Position numbers and translations under genes: made by a program. This document shows positions 51,739-63,449 of a DNA stretch of 64,000 nucleotides, piece after piece; position 1 is the first letter of the stretch, and the number at the start of each line of letters is the position of its first letter. Under the pieces are notes generated by a model. That model saw only the letters and a program-made list of their open reading frames with translations, did no database searches and had not been told where the DNA came from. Location of the stretch: positions 1,506,001 to 1,570,000 of the forward strand of contig JALIGW010000061.1 in NCBI GenBank assembly GCA_023053685.1. Reading direction: 5' to 3'. Origin of the DNA: Diadophis punctatus similis (taxonomy: Eukaryota; Chordata; Lepidosauria; Squamata; Dipsadidae).

Positions 51739-54413
51739 AACTCCACCCCCAGCTTCTGTGAATTCAAACTACAATGGAGTGAAGTTTTTCCCCCCAGATA
51801 CTCACAGGTCTCAGCCAGGAACTCCACCCCCAGCTTCTGTGAATTGAAACTACAATGCAGTGAGGTTTTTTTCCCAGATACTCACAGGTCTCAGCCAGGA
51901 ACTCCACCCCCAGCTTCTGTGAATTGAAAATACAATGCAATGAGGTTTTTTCCCCCAGATACTCACAGGTCTCAGCCAGGAGCTCCACCTCCAGCTTCTG
52001 TGAATTCAAACTACAATGCAGTGAGGTTTCTTCCCCCAGATACTCACAGGTCTCAGCCAGGAACTCCACGCCCAGCTTCTGTGAATTCAAACTACAATGG
52101 AGTGAGGTTTTTTTCCCAGATACTCACAGGTCTCAGCCAGGAACTCCACCCCCAGCTTCTGTGAATTCAAACTACAATGGATTGAGGTTTTTTTCCGAGA
52201 TAAACACAGATCTCAGCCAGGAACTCCAACCCCAGCTTCTGTGAATTGAAAATACAATGCAGTGAGGTTTTTCCCCCCAGATACTCACAGGAATCAGCCA
52301 GGAACTCCACCCCCAGCTTCTGTGAATTCAAACTACAATGCAGCGAGGTTTTTCCCCCCAGATACTCACAAGTCTCATCCAGGAACTCCACCCCCAGCTT
52401 CTGTGAATTCAAACTACAATGGATTGAGGTTTTGTCCCCCAGATACTCACACGTCTCAGCCAGGAACTCCACCAACAGCTTCTGTGAATTCAAACTACAA
52501 TGGGGTGAGGTTTTTTCCCCGAGATACTAACAAGTCTCAGCCAGGAACTCCACCCGCAGCTTCTGTGAATTCAAACTACAATGGAGTGAGGTTTCTTCCC
52601 CCAGATACTCACAGGTCTCAGCCAGGAACTCCACCCCCAGCTTCTGTGAATTCAAACTACAATGGAGTGAGGTTTGTTCCCCCAGATACTCACAGGTCTC
52701 AGCCAGGAACTCCACCCCCAGCTTCTGTGAATTCAAACTACAATGGAGTGAGGTTTGTTCCCCCAGATACTCACAGGTCTCAGCCAGGAACTCCACCCCC
52801 AGTTTCTGTGAATTCAAACTACAATGGAGTGAAGTTTTTCCCCCCAGATACTCACAGGTATCAGCCAGGAACTCCACCCCCAGCTTCTGTGAAATCAAAC
52901 TACAATGGAGTGAGGTTTTTTCCTAGATACTCACAGGTCTCAGCCAGGAACTCCACGCCCAGCTTCTGTGAATTCAAACTACAATGGAGTGAGGTTTTTT
53001 TCCGAGATACTCACAGGTCTCAGCCAGGAACTCCAACCCCAGCTTCTGTGAATTGAAAATACAATGCAGTGAGGTTTTTCCCCCCAGATACTCACAGGAA
53101 TCAGCCAGGAACTCCACCCCCAGCTTCTGTGAATTCAAACTACAATGCAGCGGGGGTTTTCCCCCCAGATACTCACAAGTCTCATCCAGGAACTCCACCC
53201 CCAGCTTCTGTGAATTCAAACTACAATGGAGTGAGGTTTCTTCCCCCAGTTACTCACAGGTCTCAGCCAGGAACTCCACTCCAGCTTCTGTGAATTCAAA
53301 CTACAATGGAGTGAGGTTTTTTCCCCCAGATACTAACAAGTCTCAGCCAGGAACTCCACCCGCAGCTTCTGTGAATTCAAACTACAATGGAGTGAGGTTT
53401 TTTCCCCCAGATACTAACAAGTCTCAGCCAGGAACTCCACGCCCAGCTTCTGTGAATTCAAACTACAATGTAGTGAGGTTTCTTCCCCCAGATACTCACA
53501 GGTCTCAGCCAGGAACTCCACCCCCAGCTTCTGTGAATTCAAACTACAATGGAGTGAGGTTTGTTCCCCCAGATACTCACAGGTCTCAGCCAGGAACTCC
53601 ACCCCCAGCTTCTGTGAATTCAAACTACAATGGAGTGAGGTTTTTTTCCCCAGAAACTCACTGGTATCAGCCAGGAACTCCACCCCAGCTTCTGTGAATT
53701 GAAACTACAATGCAGTGAGTTTTTTTTTCCCAGATACTCACAGGTCTCAGCCAGGAACTCCACCCCCAGCTTCTGTGAATTCAAACTACAATGGAGTGAG
53801 GTTTTTTTCCCCAGATACACACCTGTCTCAGCCAGGAACTCCACCCCCAGCTTCTGTGAATCGAAACTACAATGCAGTGAGGTTTTTTTCCCAGATACTC
53901 ACAGGTCTCAGCCAGGAACTCCACCCCCAGCTTCTGTGAATTGAAAATACAATGCAATGAGGTTTTTTCCCCCAGATACTCACAGGTCTCAGCCAGGAAC
54001 TCCACTCCAGCTTCTGTGAATTCAAACTACAATGGAGTGAGGTTTTTTCCCCCAGATACTAACAAGTCTCAGCCAGGAACTCCACCCGCAGCTTCTGTGA
54101 ATTCAAACTACAATGGAGTGAGGTTTCTTCCCCCAGATACTCACAGGTCTCAGCCAGGAACTCCACGCCCAGCTTCTGTGAAATCAAACTACAATGTAGT
54201 GAGGTTTCTTCCCCCAGATACTCACAGGTCTCAGCCAGGAACTCCACCCCCAGCTTCTGTGAATTCAAACTACAATGGAGTGAGGTTTTTTTCCCCAGAT
54301 ACACACCTGTCTCAGCCAGGAACTCCACCCCCAGCTTCTGTGAATTGAAACTACAATGCAGTGAGGTTTTTTTCCCAGATACTCACAGGTCTCAGCCAGG
54401 AACTCCACCCCCA
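51739..54413 (+). repeat. Mosaic segment with block A
   Basis: Contains block A at 52235-53041, then GCAGCGGGGG, TACTAAC (twice in adjacent monomers near 53330 and 53410), K and ACACACCTG types. Private changes: TTCCTAGATAC (T at 52924), CCCAGTTACTC (T at 53250), CCAGAAACTCACTGG near 53652. The two adjacent TTTTTTCCCCCAGATACTAAC monomers look like a single-monomer duplication. Confidence 0.72.
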
Positions 54414-54653
54414 GCTTCTGTGAATTGAAAATACAATGCAATGAGGTTTTTTCCCCCAGATACTCACAGGTCTCAGCCAGGAGCTCCACCAACAGCTTCT
54501 GTGAATTCAAACTACAATGCAGCGAGGTTTCCCCCCAGATACTCACAGGTCTCAGCCAGGAACTCCACCCCCAGCTTCTGTGAATTGAAACTACAATGCA
54601 GTGAGGTTTTTTTCCCAGACACTCACAGGTCTCAGCCAGGAACTCCACCCCCA
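54414..54653 (+). repeat. 240-bp (3-monomer) tandem duplication, copy 1
   Basis: Three monomers (I with GGAGCTCC, B-like with TTTCCCCCCAG, Q-like) repeated at 54654-54893. Differences: CCACCAACAGC here against CCACCTCCAGC, a Q monomer against a GATTGAGG monomer in third place, and CAGACACTC near 54618. It is the smallest clear multi-monomer duplication seen. Confidence 0.78.
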
Positions 54654-54893
54654 GCTTCTGTGAATTGAAAATACAATGCAATGAGGTTTTTTCCCCCAGA
54701 TACTCACAGGTCTCAGCCAGGAGCTCCACCTCCAGCTTCTGTGAATTCAAACTACAATGCAGCGAGGTTTCCCCCCAGATACTCACAGGTCTCAGCCAGG
54801 AACTCCACCCCCAGCTTCTGTGAATTCAAACTACAATGGATTGAGGTTTTTTTCCCAGATACTCACAGGTCTCAGCCAGGAACTCCACCCCCA
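54654..54893 (+). repeat. 240-bp tandem duplication, copy 2
   Basis: Second copy. From here rightward to about 57245 the sequence also follows 8075-10666 at an offset of 46579-46581 bp. Confidence 0.78.
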
Positions 54894-57800
54894 GCTTTTG
54901 TGAATTGAAAATACAATGCAATGAGGTTTTTTCCCCCAGATACTCACAGGTCTCAGCCAGGAGCTCCACTTCCAGCTTCTGTGAATTCAAACTACAATGC
55001 AGCGAGGTTTTTCCCCCCAGATACTCACAAGTGTCATCCAGGAACTCCACCCCCAGCTTCTTTGAATTCAAACTACAATGGAGTGAGGTTTTTTCTCCCA
55101 GATACTCACAGGTCTCAACCAAGAACTCCACCAACAGCTTCTGTGAATTCAAACTACAATGGAGTGAGGTTTTGTTCCCCCAGATACTCACAGGTCTCAG
55201 CCAAGAACTCCACCCCCAGCTTCTGTGAATTCAAACTACAATGGAGTGAGGTTCCCCCCCCCCCCCAGATACTCACAGGTCTCAGCAAGGACCTCCACCC
55301 CCAGCTTTTGTGAATTCAAACTACAATGGAGTGAGGTTTTCCCCCGATACTCACAGGTCTCAGCCAGGAACTCCACCCCCAGCTTTTGTGAATTCAAACT
55401 ACAATGGAGTGAGGCTCCCCCCCCCCCGATACTCACAGGTCTCAGCCAGGAACTCCACCCCCAGCTTCTGTGAAATCAAACTACAATGGAGTGAGGTTTT
55501 TTTCCCAGATACTCACAGGTCTCAGCCAGGAACTCCACTCCAGCTTCTGTGAATTGAAACTACAATGCAGTGAGGTTTTGTTCCCCCAGATACTCACGGG
55601 TCTCAGCCAAGAACTCCATGGCCAGCTTCTGTGAATTCAAACTACAATGGAGTGAGGTTTGTTCCCCCAGATACTCACAGGTATCAGCCAGGAACTCCAC
55701 CCCAGCTTCTGTGAATTGAAACTACAATGCAGTGAGGTTTCTTCCCCCAGATACTCACAGGTCTCAGCCAGGAACTCCACGCCCAGCTTCTGTGAATTCA
55801 AACTACAATGTAGTGAGGTTTGTTCCCCCAGATACTCACAGGTCTCAGCCAGGAACTCCACCCCCAGCTTCTGTGAATTCAAACTACAATGGAGTGAGGT
55901 TTTTTTCCCCAGATACAATCCTGTCTCAGCCAGGAACTCCACCCCCAGCTTCTGTGAATTGAAACGACAATGCAGTGAGGTTCCCCCCCCCCCAGATACT
56001 CACAGATCTCAGCCAGGAACTCCACCCCCAGCTTCTGTGAAATCAAACTACAATGGAGTGAGGTTTTTTTCCCAGATACTCACAGGTCTCAGCCAGGAAC
56101 TCCACCCCCAGCTTCTGTGAATTCAAACTACAATGGATTGAGGTTTTTTTCCGAGATAAACACAGATCTCAGCCAGGAACTCCAACCCCAGCTTCTGTGA
56201 ATTGAAAATACAATGCAGTGAGGTTTTTCCCCCCAGATACTCACAGGAATCAGCCAGGAACTCCACCCCCAGCTTCTGTGAATTCAAACTACAATGCAGC
56301 GAGGTTTTTCCCCCCAGATACTCACAAGTCTCATCCAGGAACTCCACCCCCAGCTTCTGTGAATTCAAACTACAATGGATTGAGGTTTTGTCCCCCAGAT
56401 ACTCACACGTCTCAGACAGGAACTCCACCAACAGCTTCTGTGAATTCAAACTACAATGGAGTGAGGTTTTTTTCCCGAGATACTAACAAGTCTCAGCCAG
56501 GAACTCCACCCGCAGCTTCTGTGAATTCAAACTACAATGGAGTGAGGTTTCTTCCCCCAGAAACTCACAGGTCTCAGCCAGGAACTCCACCCCCAGCTTC
56601 TGTGAATTCAAACTACAATGGAGTGAGGTTTGTTCCCCCAGATACTCACAGGTCTCAGCCAGGAACTCCACCCCCAGCTTCTGTGAATTCAAACTACAAT
56701 GGAGTGAGGTTTGTTCCCCCAGATACTCACAGGTCTCAGCCAGGAACTCCACCCCCAGTTTCTGTGAATTCAAACTACAATGGAGTGAAGTTTTTCCCCC
56801 CAGATACTCACAGGTATCAGCCAGGAACTCCACCCCCAGCTTCTGTGAAATCAAACTACAATGGAGTGAGGTTTTTTCCCAGATACTCACAGGTCTCAGC
56901 CAGGAACTCCACGCCCAGCTTCTGTGAATTCAAACTACAATGGAGTGAGGTTTTTTTCCGAGATACTCACAGGTCTCAGCCAGGAACTCCAACCCCAGCT
57001 TCTGTGAATTGAAAATACAATGCAGTGAGGTTTTTCCCCCCAGATGCTCACAGGAATCAGCCAGGAACTCCACCCCCAGCTTCTGTGAATTCAAACTACA
57101 ATGCAGCGGGGGTTTTCCCCCCAGATACTCACAAGTCTCATCCAGGAACTCCACCCCCAGCTTCTGTGAATTCAAACTACAATGGAGTGAGGTTTCTTCC
57201 CCCAGATACTCACAGGTCTCAGCCAGGAACTACACTCCAGCTTCTGTGAATTCAAACTACAATGGAGTGAGGTTTTTTCCCCCAGATACTAACAAGTCTC
57301 AGCCAGGAACTCCACCCGCAGCTTCTGTGAATTCAAACTACAATGGAGTGAGGTTTCTTCCCCCAGATACTCACAGGTCTCAGCCAGGAACTCCACGCCC
57401 AGCTTCTGTGAAATCAAACTACAATGTAGTCAGGTTTCTTCCCCCAGATACTCACAGGTCTCAGCCAGGAACTCCACCCCCAGCTTCTGTGAATTCAAAC
57501 TACAACGGAGTGAGGTTTTTTTCCCCAGATACACACCTGTCTCAGCCAGGAACTCCACCCCCAGCTTCTGTGAATTGAAACTACAATGCAGTGAGGTTTT
57601 TTTCCCAGATACTCACAGGTCTCAGCCAGGAACTCCACCCCCAGCTTCTGTGAATTGAAAATACAATGCAATGAGGTTTTTTCCCCCAGATACTCACAAG
57701 TCTCAGCCAGGAACTCCACTCCAGCTTCTGTGAATTCAAACTACAATGGAGTGAGGTTTTTTCCCCCAGATACTAACAAGTCTCAGCCAGGAACTCCACC

Positions 57801-57962
57801 CGAGCTTCTGTGAATTCAAACTACAATGGAGTGAGGTTTTTTCCCCCAGATACTAACAAGTCTCAGCCAGGAACTCCACCCGCAGCTTCTGTGAATTCAA
57901 ACTACAATGGAGTGAGGTTTCTTCCCCCAGATACTCACAGGTCTCAGCCAGGAACTCCACGC
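54894..57962 (+). repeat. Distant copy of the 8-10.7 kb region
   Basis: Up to about 57245 this repeats 8315-10666, including the CCATGGCC monomer, ACAATCCTG, block A (56191-56997) and GCAGCGGGGG. Differences include GGATTGAGG near 54838, GAGGCTCCCC near 55412, GATGCTC (G at 57046), GGAACTACACTCC near 57228 and CAACGGAG (C at 57506). The remainder resembles 13.8-14.3 kb. A one-base deletion (CACCCGAGC) lies near 57802. The longest C run seen, 13, is at 55254-55266. Confidence 0.78.
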
Positions 57963-59411
57963 CCAGCTTCTGTGAAATCAAACTACAATGTAGTGAGGTT
58001 TCTTCCCCCAGATACTCACAGGTCTCAGCCAGGAACTCCACCCCCAGCTTCTGTGAATTCAAACTACAATGGAGTGAGGTTTTTTTCCCCAGATACACAC
58101 CTGTCTCAGCCAGGAACTCCACCCCCAGCTTCTGTGAATTGAAACTACAATGCAGTGAGGTTTTTTTCCCAGATACTCACAGGTCTCAGCCAGGAACTCC
58201 ACCCCCAGCTTCTGTGAATTGAAAATACAATGCAATGAGGTTTTTTCCCCCAGATACTCACAGGTCTCAGCCAGGAGCTCCACCTCCAGCTTCTGTGAAT
58301 TCAAACTACAATGCAGCGAGGTTTCCCCCCAGATACTCACAGGTCTCAGCCAGGAACTCCACCCCCAGCTTCTGTGAATTCAAACTACAATGGAGTGAGG
58401 TTTTTTTCCCAGATACTCACAGGTCTCAGCCAGGAACTCCACCCCCAGCTTCTGTGAATTGAAAATACAATGCAATGAGGTTTTTTCCCCCAGATACTCA
58501 CAGGTCTCAGCCAGGAGCTCCACTTCCAGCTTCTGTGAATTCAAACTACAATGCAGCGAGGTTTTTCCCCCCAGATACTCACAAGTGTCATCCAGGAACT
58601 CCACCCCCAGCTTCTTTGAATTCAAACTACAATGGAGTGAGGTTTTTTCTCCCAGATACTCACAGGTCTCAACCAAGAACTCCACCAACAGCTTCTGTGA
58701 ATTCAAACTACAATGGAGTGAGGTTTTGTTCCCCCAGATACTCACAGGTCTCAGCCAAGAACTCCACCCCCAGCTTCTGTGAATTCAAACTACAATGGAG
58801 TGAGGTTTCCCCCCCCCAGATACTCACAGGTCTCAGCAAGGACCTCCACCCCCAGCTTTTGTGAATTCAAACTACAATGGAGTGAGGTTTTCCCCCGATA
58901 CTCACAGGTCTCAGCCAGGAACTCCACCCCCAGCTTTTGTGAATTCAAACTACAATGGAGTGAGGTCCCCCCCCCGATACTCACAGGTCTCAGCCAGGAA
59001 CTCCACCCCCAGCTTCTGTGAAATCAAACTACAATGGAGTGAGGTTTTTTTCCCAGATACTCACAGGTTTCAGCCAGGAACTCCATGGCCAGCTTCTGTG
59101 AATTCAAACTACAATGGAGTGAGGTTTGTTCCCCCAGATACTCACAGGTATCAGCCAGGAACTCCACCCCAGCTTCTGTGAATTGAAACTACAATGCAGT
59201 GAGGTTTCTTCCCCCAGATACTCACAGGTCTCAGCCAGGAACTCCACGCCCAGCTTCTGTGAATTCAAACTACAATGTAGTGAGGTTTGTTCCCCCAGAT
59301 ACTCACAGGTCTCAGCCAGGAACTCCACCCCCAGCTTGTGTGAATTCAAACTACAATGGAGTGAGGTTTTTTTCCCCAGATACAAACCTGTCTCAGCCAG
59401 GAACTCCACCC
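57963..59411 (+). repeat. 1449-bp (18-monomer) tandem duplication, copy 1
   Basis: Repeated at 59412-60862 with an offset of 1449, then 1451 bp. The change comes from C-run lengths in the C-rich monomers. Both copies carry CACAGGTTTCAGCC with the CCATGGCC end and the rare AGCTTGTGTG (59335, 60786). The left edge is set by CACGCCCAGC against CACCCCCAGC. Confidence 0.86.
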
Positions 59412-60862
59412 CCAGCTTCTGTGAAATCAAACTACAATGTAGTGAGGTTTCTTCCCCCAGATACTCACAGGTCTCAGCCAGGAACTCCACCCCCAGCTTC
59501 TGTGAATTCAAACTACAATGGAGTGAGGTTTTTTTCCCCAGATACACACCTGTCTCAGCCAGGAACTCCACCCCCAGCTTCTGTGAATTGAAACTACAAT
59601 GCAGTGAGGTTTGTTTCCCAGATACTCACAGGTCTCAGCCAGGAACTCCACCCCCAGCTTCTGTGAATTGAAAATACAATGCAATGAGGTTTTTTCCCCC
59701 AGATACTCACAGGTCTCAGCCAGGAGCTCCACCTCCAGCTTCTGTGAATTCAAACTACAATGCAGCGAGGTTTCCCCCCAGATACTCACAGGTCTCAGCC
59801 AGGAACTCCACCCCCAGCTTCTGTGAATTCAAACTACAATGGAGTGAGGTTTTTTTCCCAGATACTCACAGGTCTCAGCCAGGAACTCCACCCCCAGCTT
59901 CTGTGAATTGAAAATACAATGCAATGAGGTTTTTTCCCCCAGATACTCACAGGTCTCAGCCAGGAGCTCCACTTCCAGCTTCTGTGAATTCAAACTACAA
60001 TGCAGCGAGGTTTTTCCCCCCAGATACTCACAAGTGTCATCCAGGAACTCCACCCCCAGCTTCTTTGAATTCAAACTACAATGGAGTGAGGTTTTTTCTC
60101 CCAGATACTCACAGGTCTCAACCAAGAACTCCACCAACAGCTTCTGTGAATTCAAACTACAATGGAGTGAGGTTTTGTTCCCCCAGATACTCACAGGTCT
60201 CAGCCAAGAACTCCACCCCCAGCTTCTGTGAATTCAAACTACAATGGAGTGAGGTTTCCCCCCCCCCAGATACTCACAGGTCTCAGCAAGGACCTCCACC
60301 CCCAGCTTTTGTGAATTCAAACTACAATGGAGTGAGGTTTTCCCCCGATACTCACAGGTCTCAGCCAGGAACTCCACCCCCAGCTTTTGTGAATTCAAAC
60401 TACAATGGAGTGAGGTCCCCCCCCCCGATACTCACAGGTCTCAGCCAGGAACTCCACCCCCAGCTTCTGTGAAATCAAACTACAATGGAGTGAGGTTTTT
60501 TTCCCAGATACTCACAGGTTTCAGCCAGGAACTCCATGGCCAGCTTCTGTGAATTCAAACTACAATGGAGTGAGGTTTGTTCCCCCAGATACTCACAGGT
60601 ATCAGCCAGGAACTCCACCCCAGCTTCTGTGAATTGAAACTACAATGCAGTGAGGTTTCTTCCCCCAGATACTCACAGGTCTCAGCCAGGAACTCCACGC
60701 CCAGCTTCTGTGAATTCAAACTACAATGTAGTGAGGTTTGTTCCCCCAGATACTCACAGGTCTCAGCCAGGAACTCCACCCCCAGCTTGTGTGAATTCAA
60801 ACTACAATGGAGTGAGGTTTTTTTCCCCAGATACAAACCTGTCTCAGCCAGGAACTCCACCC
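59412..60862 (+). repeat. 1449-bp tandem duplication, copy 2
   Basis: Second copy. It has TTTGTTTCCCAG near 59613, where copy 1 has TTTTTTTCCCAG. Its right part is copied again by the 1053-bp duplication. Confidence 0.86.
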
Positions 60863-61399
60863 CCAGCTTCTGTGAATTGAAACGACAATGCAGTGAGGTT
60901 TCCCCCCCCCCCCAGATACTCACAGGTCTCAGCCAGGAACTCCACCCCCAGCTTCTGTGAAATCAAACTACAATGGAGTGAGGTTTTTTTCCCAGATACT
61001 CACAGGTCTCAGCCAGGAACTCCACCCCCAGCTTCTGTGAATTCAAACTACAATGGATTGAGGTTTTTTTCCGAGATAAACACAGATCTCAGCCAGGAAC
61101 TCCAACCCCAGCTTCTGTGAATTGAAAATACAATGCAGTGAGGTTTTTCCCCCCAGATACTCACAGGAATCAGCCAGGAACTCCACCCCCAGCTTCTGTG
61201 AATTCAAACTACAATGCAGCAAGGTTTTTCCCCCCAGATACTCACAAGTCTCATCCAGGAACTCCACCCCCAGCTTCTGTGAATTCAAACTGCAATGGAG
61301 TGAGGTTTTTTTCCCGAGATACTAACAAGTCTCAGCCAGGAACTCCACCCGCAGCTTCTGTGAATTCAAACTACAATGGAGTGAGGTTTCTTCCCCCAG
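60347..61399 (+). repeat. 1053-bp (13-monomer) tandem duplication, copy 1
   Basis: Repeated at 61400-62452 with a constant offset of 1053 bp from 60577 to about 61322. Both copies have GCAGCAAGG, a CG-to-CA form of subtype B (61219, 62272). Differences: GGTTTCAGCC against GGTCTCAGCC, AGCTTGTGTG against AGCTTCTGTG, and AACTGCAATGG (61289) against AACTACAATGG. Confidence 0.86.
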
Positions 61400-62452
61400 A
61401 TACTCACAGGTCTCAGCCAGGAACTCCACCCCCAGCTTTTGTGAATTCAAACTACAATGGAGTGAGGTCCCCCCCCCCCGATACTCACAGGTCTCAGCCA
61501 GGAACTCCACCCCCAGCTTCTGTGAAATCAAACTACAATGGAGTGAGGTTTTTTTCCCAGATACTCACAGGTCTCAGCCAGGAACTCCATGGCCAGCTTC
61601 TGTGAATTCAAACTACAATGGAGTGAGGTTTGTTCCCCCAGATACTCACAGGTATCAGCCAGGAACTCCACCCCAGCTTCTGTGAATTGAAACTACAATG
61701 CAGTGAGGTTTCTTCCCCCAGATACTCACAGGTCTCAGCCAGGAACTCCACGCCCAGCTTCTGTGAATTCAAACTACAATGTAGTGAGGTTTGTTCCCCC
61801 AGATACTCACAGGTCTCAGCCAGGAACTCCACCCCCAGCTTCTGTGAATTCAAACTACAATGGAGTGAGGTTTTTTTCCCCAGATACAAACCTGTCTCAG
61901 CCAGGAACTCCACCCCCAGCTTCTGTGAATTGAAACGACAATGCAGTGAGGTTTCCCCCCCCCCCCAGATACTCACAGGTCTCAGCCAGGAACTCCACCC
62001 CCAGCTTCTGTGAAATCAAACTACAATGGAGTGAGGTTTTTTTCCCAGATACTCACAGGTCTCAGCCAGGAACTCCACCCCCAGCTTCTGTGAATTCAAA
62101 CTACAATGGATTGAGGTTTTTTTCCGAGATAAACACAGATCTCAGCCAGGAACTCCAACCCCAGCTTCTGTGAATTGAAAATACAATGCAGTGAGGTTTT
62201 TCCCCCCAGATACTCACAGGAATCAGCCAGGAACTCCACCCCCAGCTTCTGTGAATTCAAACTACAATGCAGCAAGGTTTTTCCCCCCAGATACTCACAA
62301 GTCTCATCCAGGAACTCCACCCCCAGCTTCTGTGAATTCAAACTACAATGGAGTGAGGTTTTTTTCCCGAGATACTAACAAGTCTCAGCCAGGAACTCCA
62401 CCCGCAGCTTCTGTGAATTCAAACTACAATGGAGTGAGGTTTCTTCCCCCAG
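61400..62452 (+). repeat. 1053-bp tandem duplication, copy 2
   Basis: Second copy of 60347-61399. It diverges just after its end at AGCTACTGTG (about 62490), a private change. Confidence 0.86.
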
Positions 62453-62480
62453 ATACTCACAGGTCTCAGCCAGGAACTCC

Positions 62481-63449
62481 ACCCCCAGCTACTGTGAATT
62501 CAAACTACAATGGAGTGAGGTTTGTTCCCCCAGATACTCACAGGTCTCAGCCAGGAACTCCACCCCCAGTTTCTGTGAATTCAAACTACAATGGAGTGAG
62601 GTTTGTTCCCCCAGATACTCACAGGTATCAGCCAGGAACTCCACCCCCAGCTTCTGTGAAATCAAACTACAATGGAGTGAGGTTTTTTCCCAGATACTCA
62701 CAGGTCTCAGCCAGGAACTCCAACCCCAGCTTCTGTGAATTGAAAATACAATGCAGTGAGGTTTTTCCCCCCAGATACTCACAGGAATCAGCCAGGAACT
62801 CCACCCCCAGCTTCTGTGAATTCAAACTACAATGCAGCTTGGTTTTTACCCACAGATACTCACAAGTCTCATCCAGGAACTCCACCCCCAGCTTCTGTGA
62901 ATTCAAACTACAATGGATTGAGGTTTTGTCCCCCAGATACTCACACGTCTCAGCCAGGAACTCCACCAACAGTTTCTGTGAATTCAAACTACAATGGAGT
63001 GAGGTTTTGTTCCCCCAGATACTCACAGGTCTCAGCCAAGAACTCCACCCCCAGCTTCTGTGAATTCAAACTACAATGGAGTGAGGTCCCCCCCCCCAGA
63101 TACTCACAGGTCTCAGCAAGGACCTCCACCCCCAGCTTTTGTGAATTCAAACTACAATGGAGTGAGGTTTTCCCGCCGATACGCACAGGTCTCAGCCAGG
63201 AACTCCACCCCCAGCTTCTGTGAATTCAAACTACAATGGAGTGAGGTTCCCCCCCCAGATACTCACAGGTCTCAGCCAGGAACTCCACCCCCAGCTTCTG
63301 TGAAATCAAACTACAATGGAGTGAGGTTTTTTTCCCCAGATACTCACAGATATTAGCCAGGAACTCCACCCCCAGCTTCTGTGAATTGAAACTACAATGC
63401 AGTGAGGTTTTGTTCCCCCAGATACTCACGGGTCTCAGCCAGGAAGTCC
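62481..63449 (+). repeat. 969-bp (12-monomer) tandem duplication, copy 1
   Basis: Starts in a TTTGTTCCCCCAG monomer and repeats from 63450 with an offset of 969 bp. It includes an unusual monomer with TTTTTACCCACAG in place of the T/C tract (62843-62855) and ends with C-run, TTTTCCCGCCGATACGCAC and CACAGATATTAGCC monomers as in the 3.7-kb family. Confidence 0.85.

Noticed and set aside
54265..54786. Longest reverse-strand frame (173 codons, Cys-containing 27-residue repeats)
   Set aside because: Same origin as the forward frames. The Cys spacing fits no zinc-finger or other domain, and C2H2 fingers repeat every 28 residues (84 bp), not 27.
62191..63063. Longest open frame (290 codons) as a protein gene
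   Set aside because: It starts at GTG, not ATG; it crosses frame changes made by C-run length, so its repeat sequence changes part way; overlapping frames are open on the other strand; similar frames occur all through the array purely because 81 is divisible by 3.
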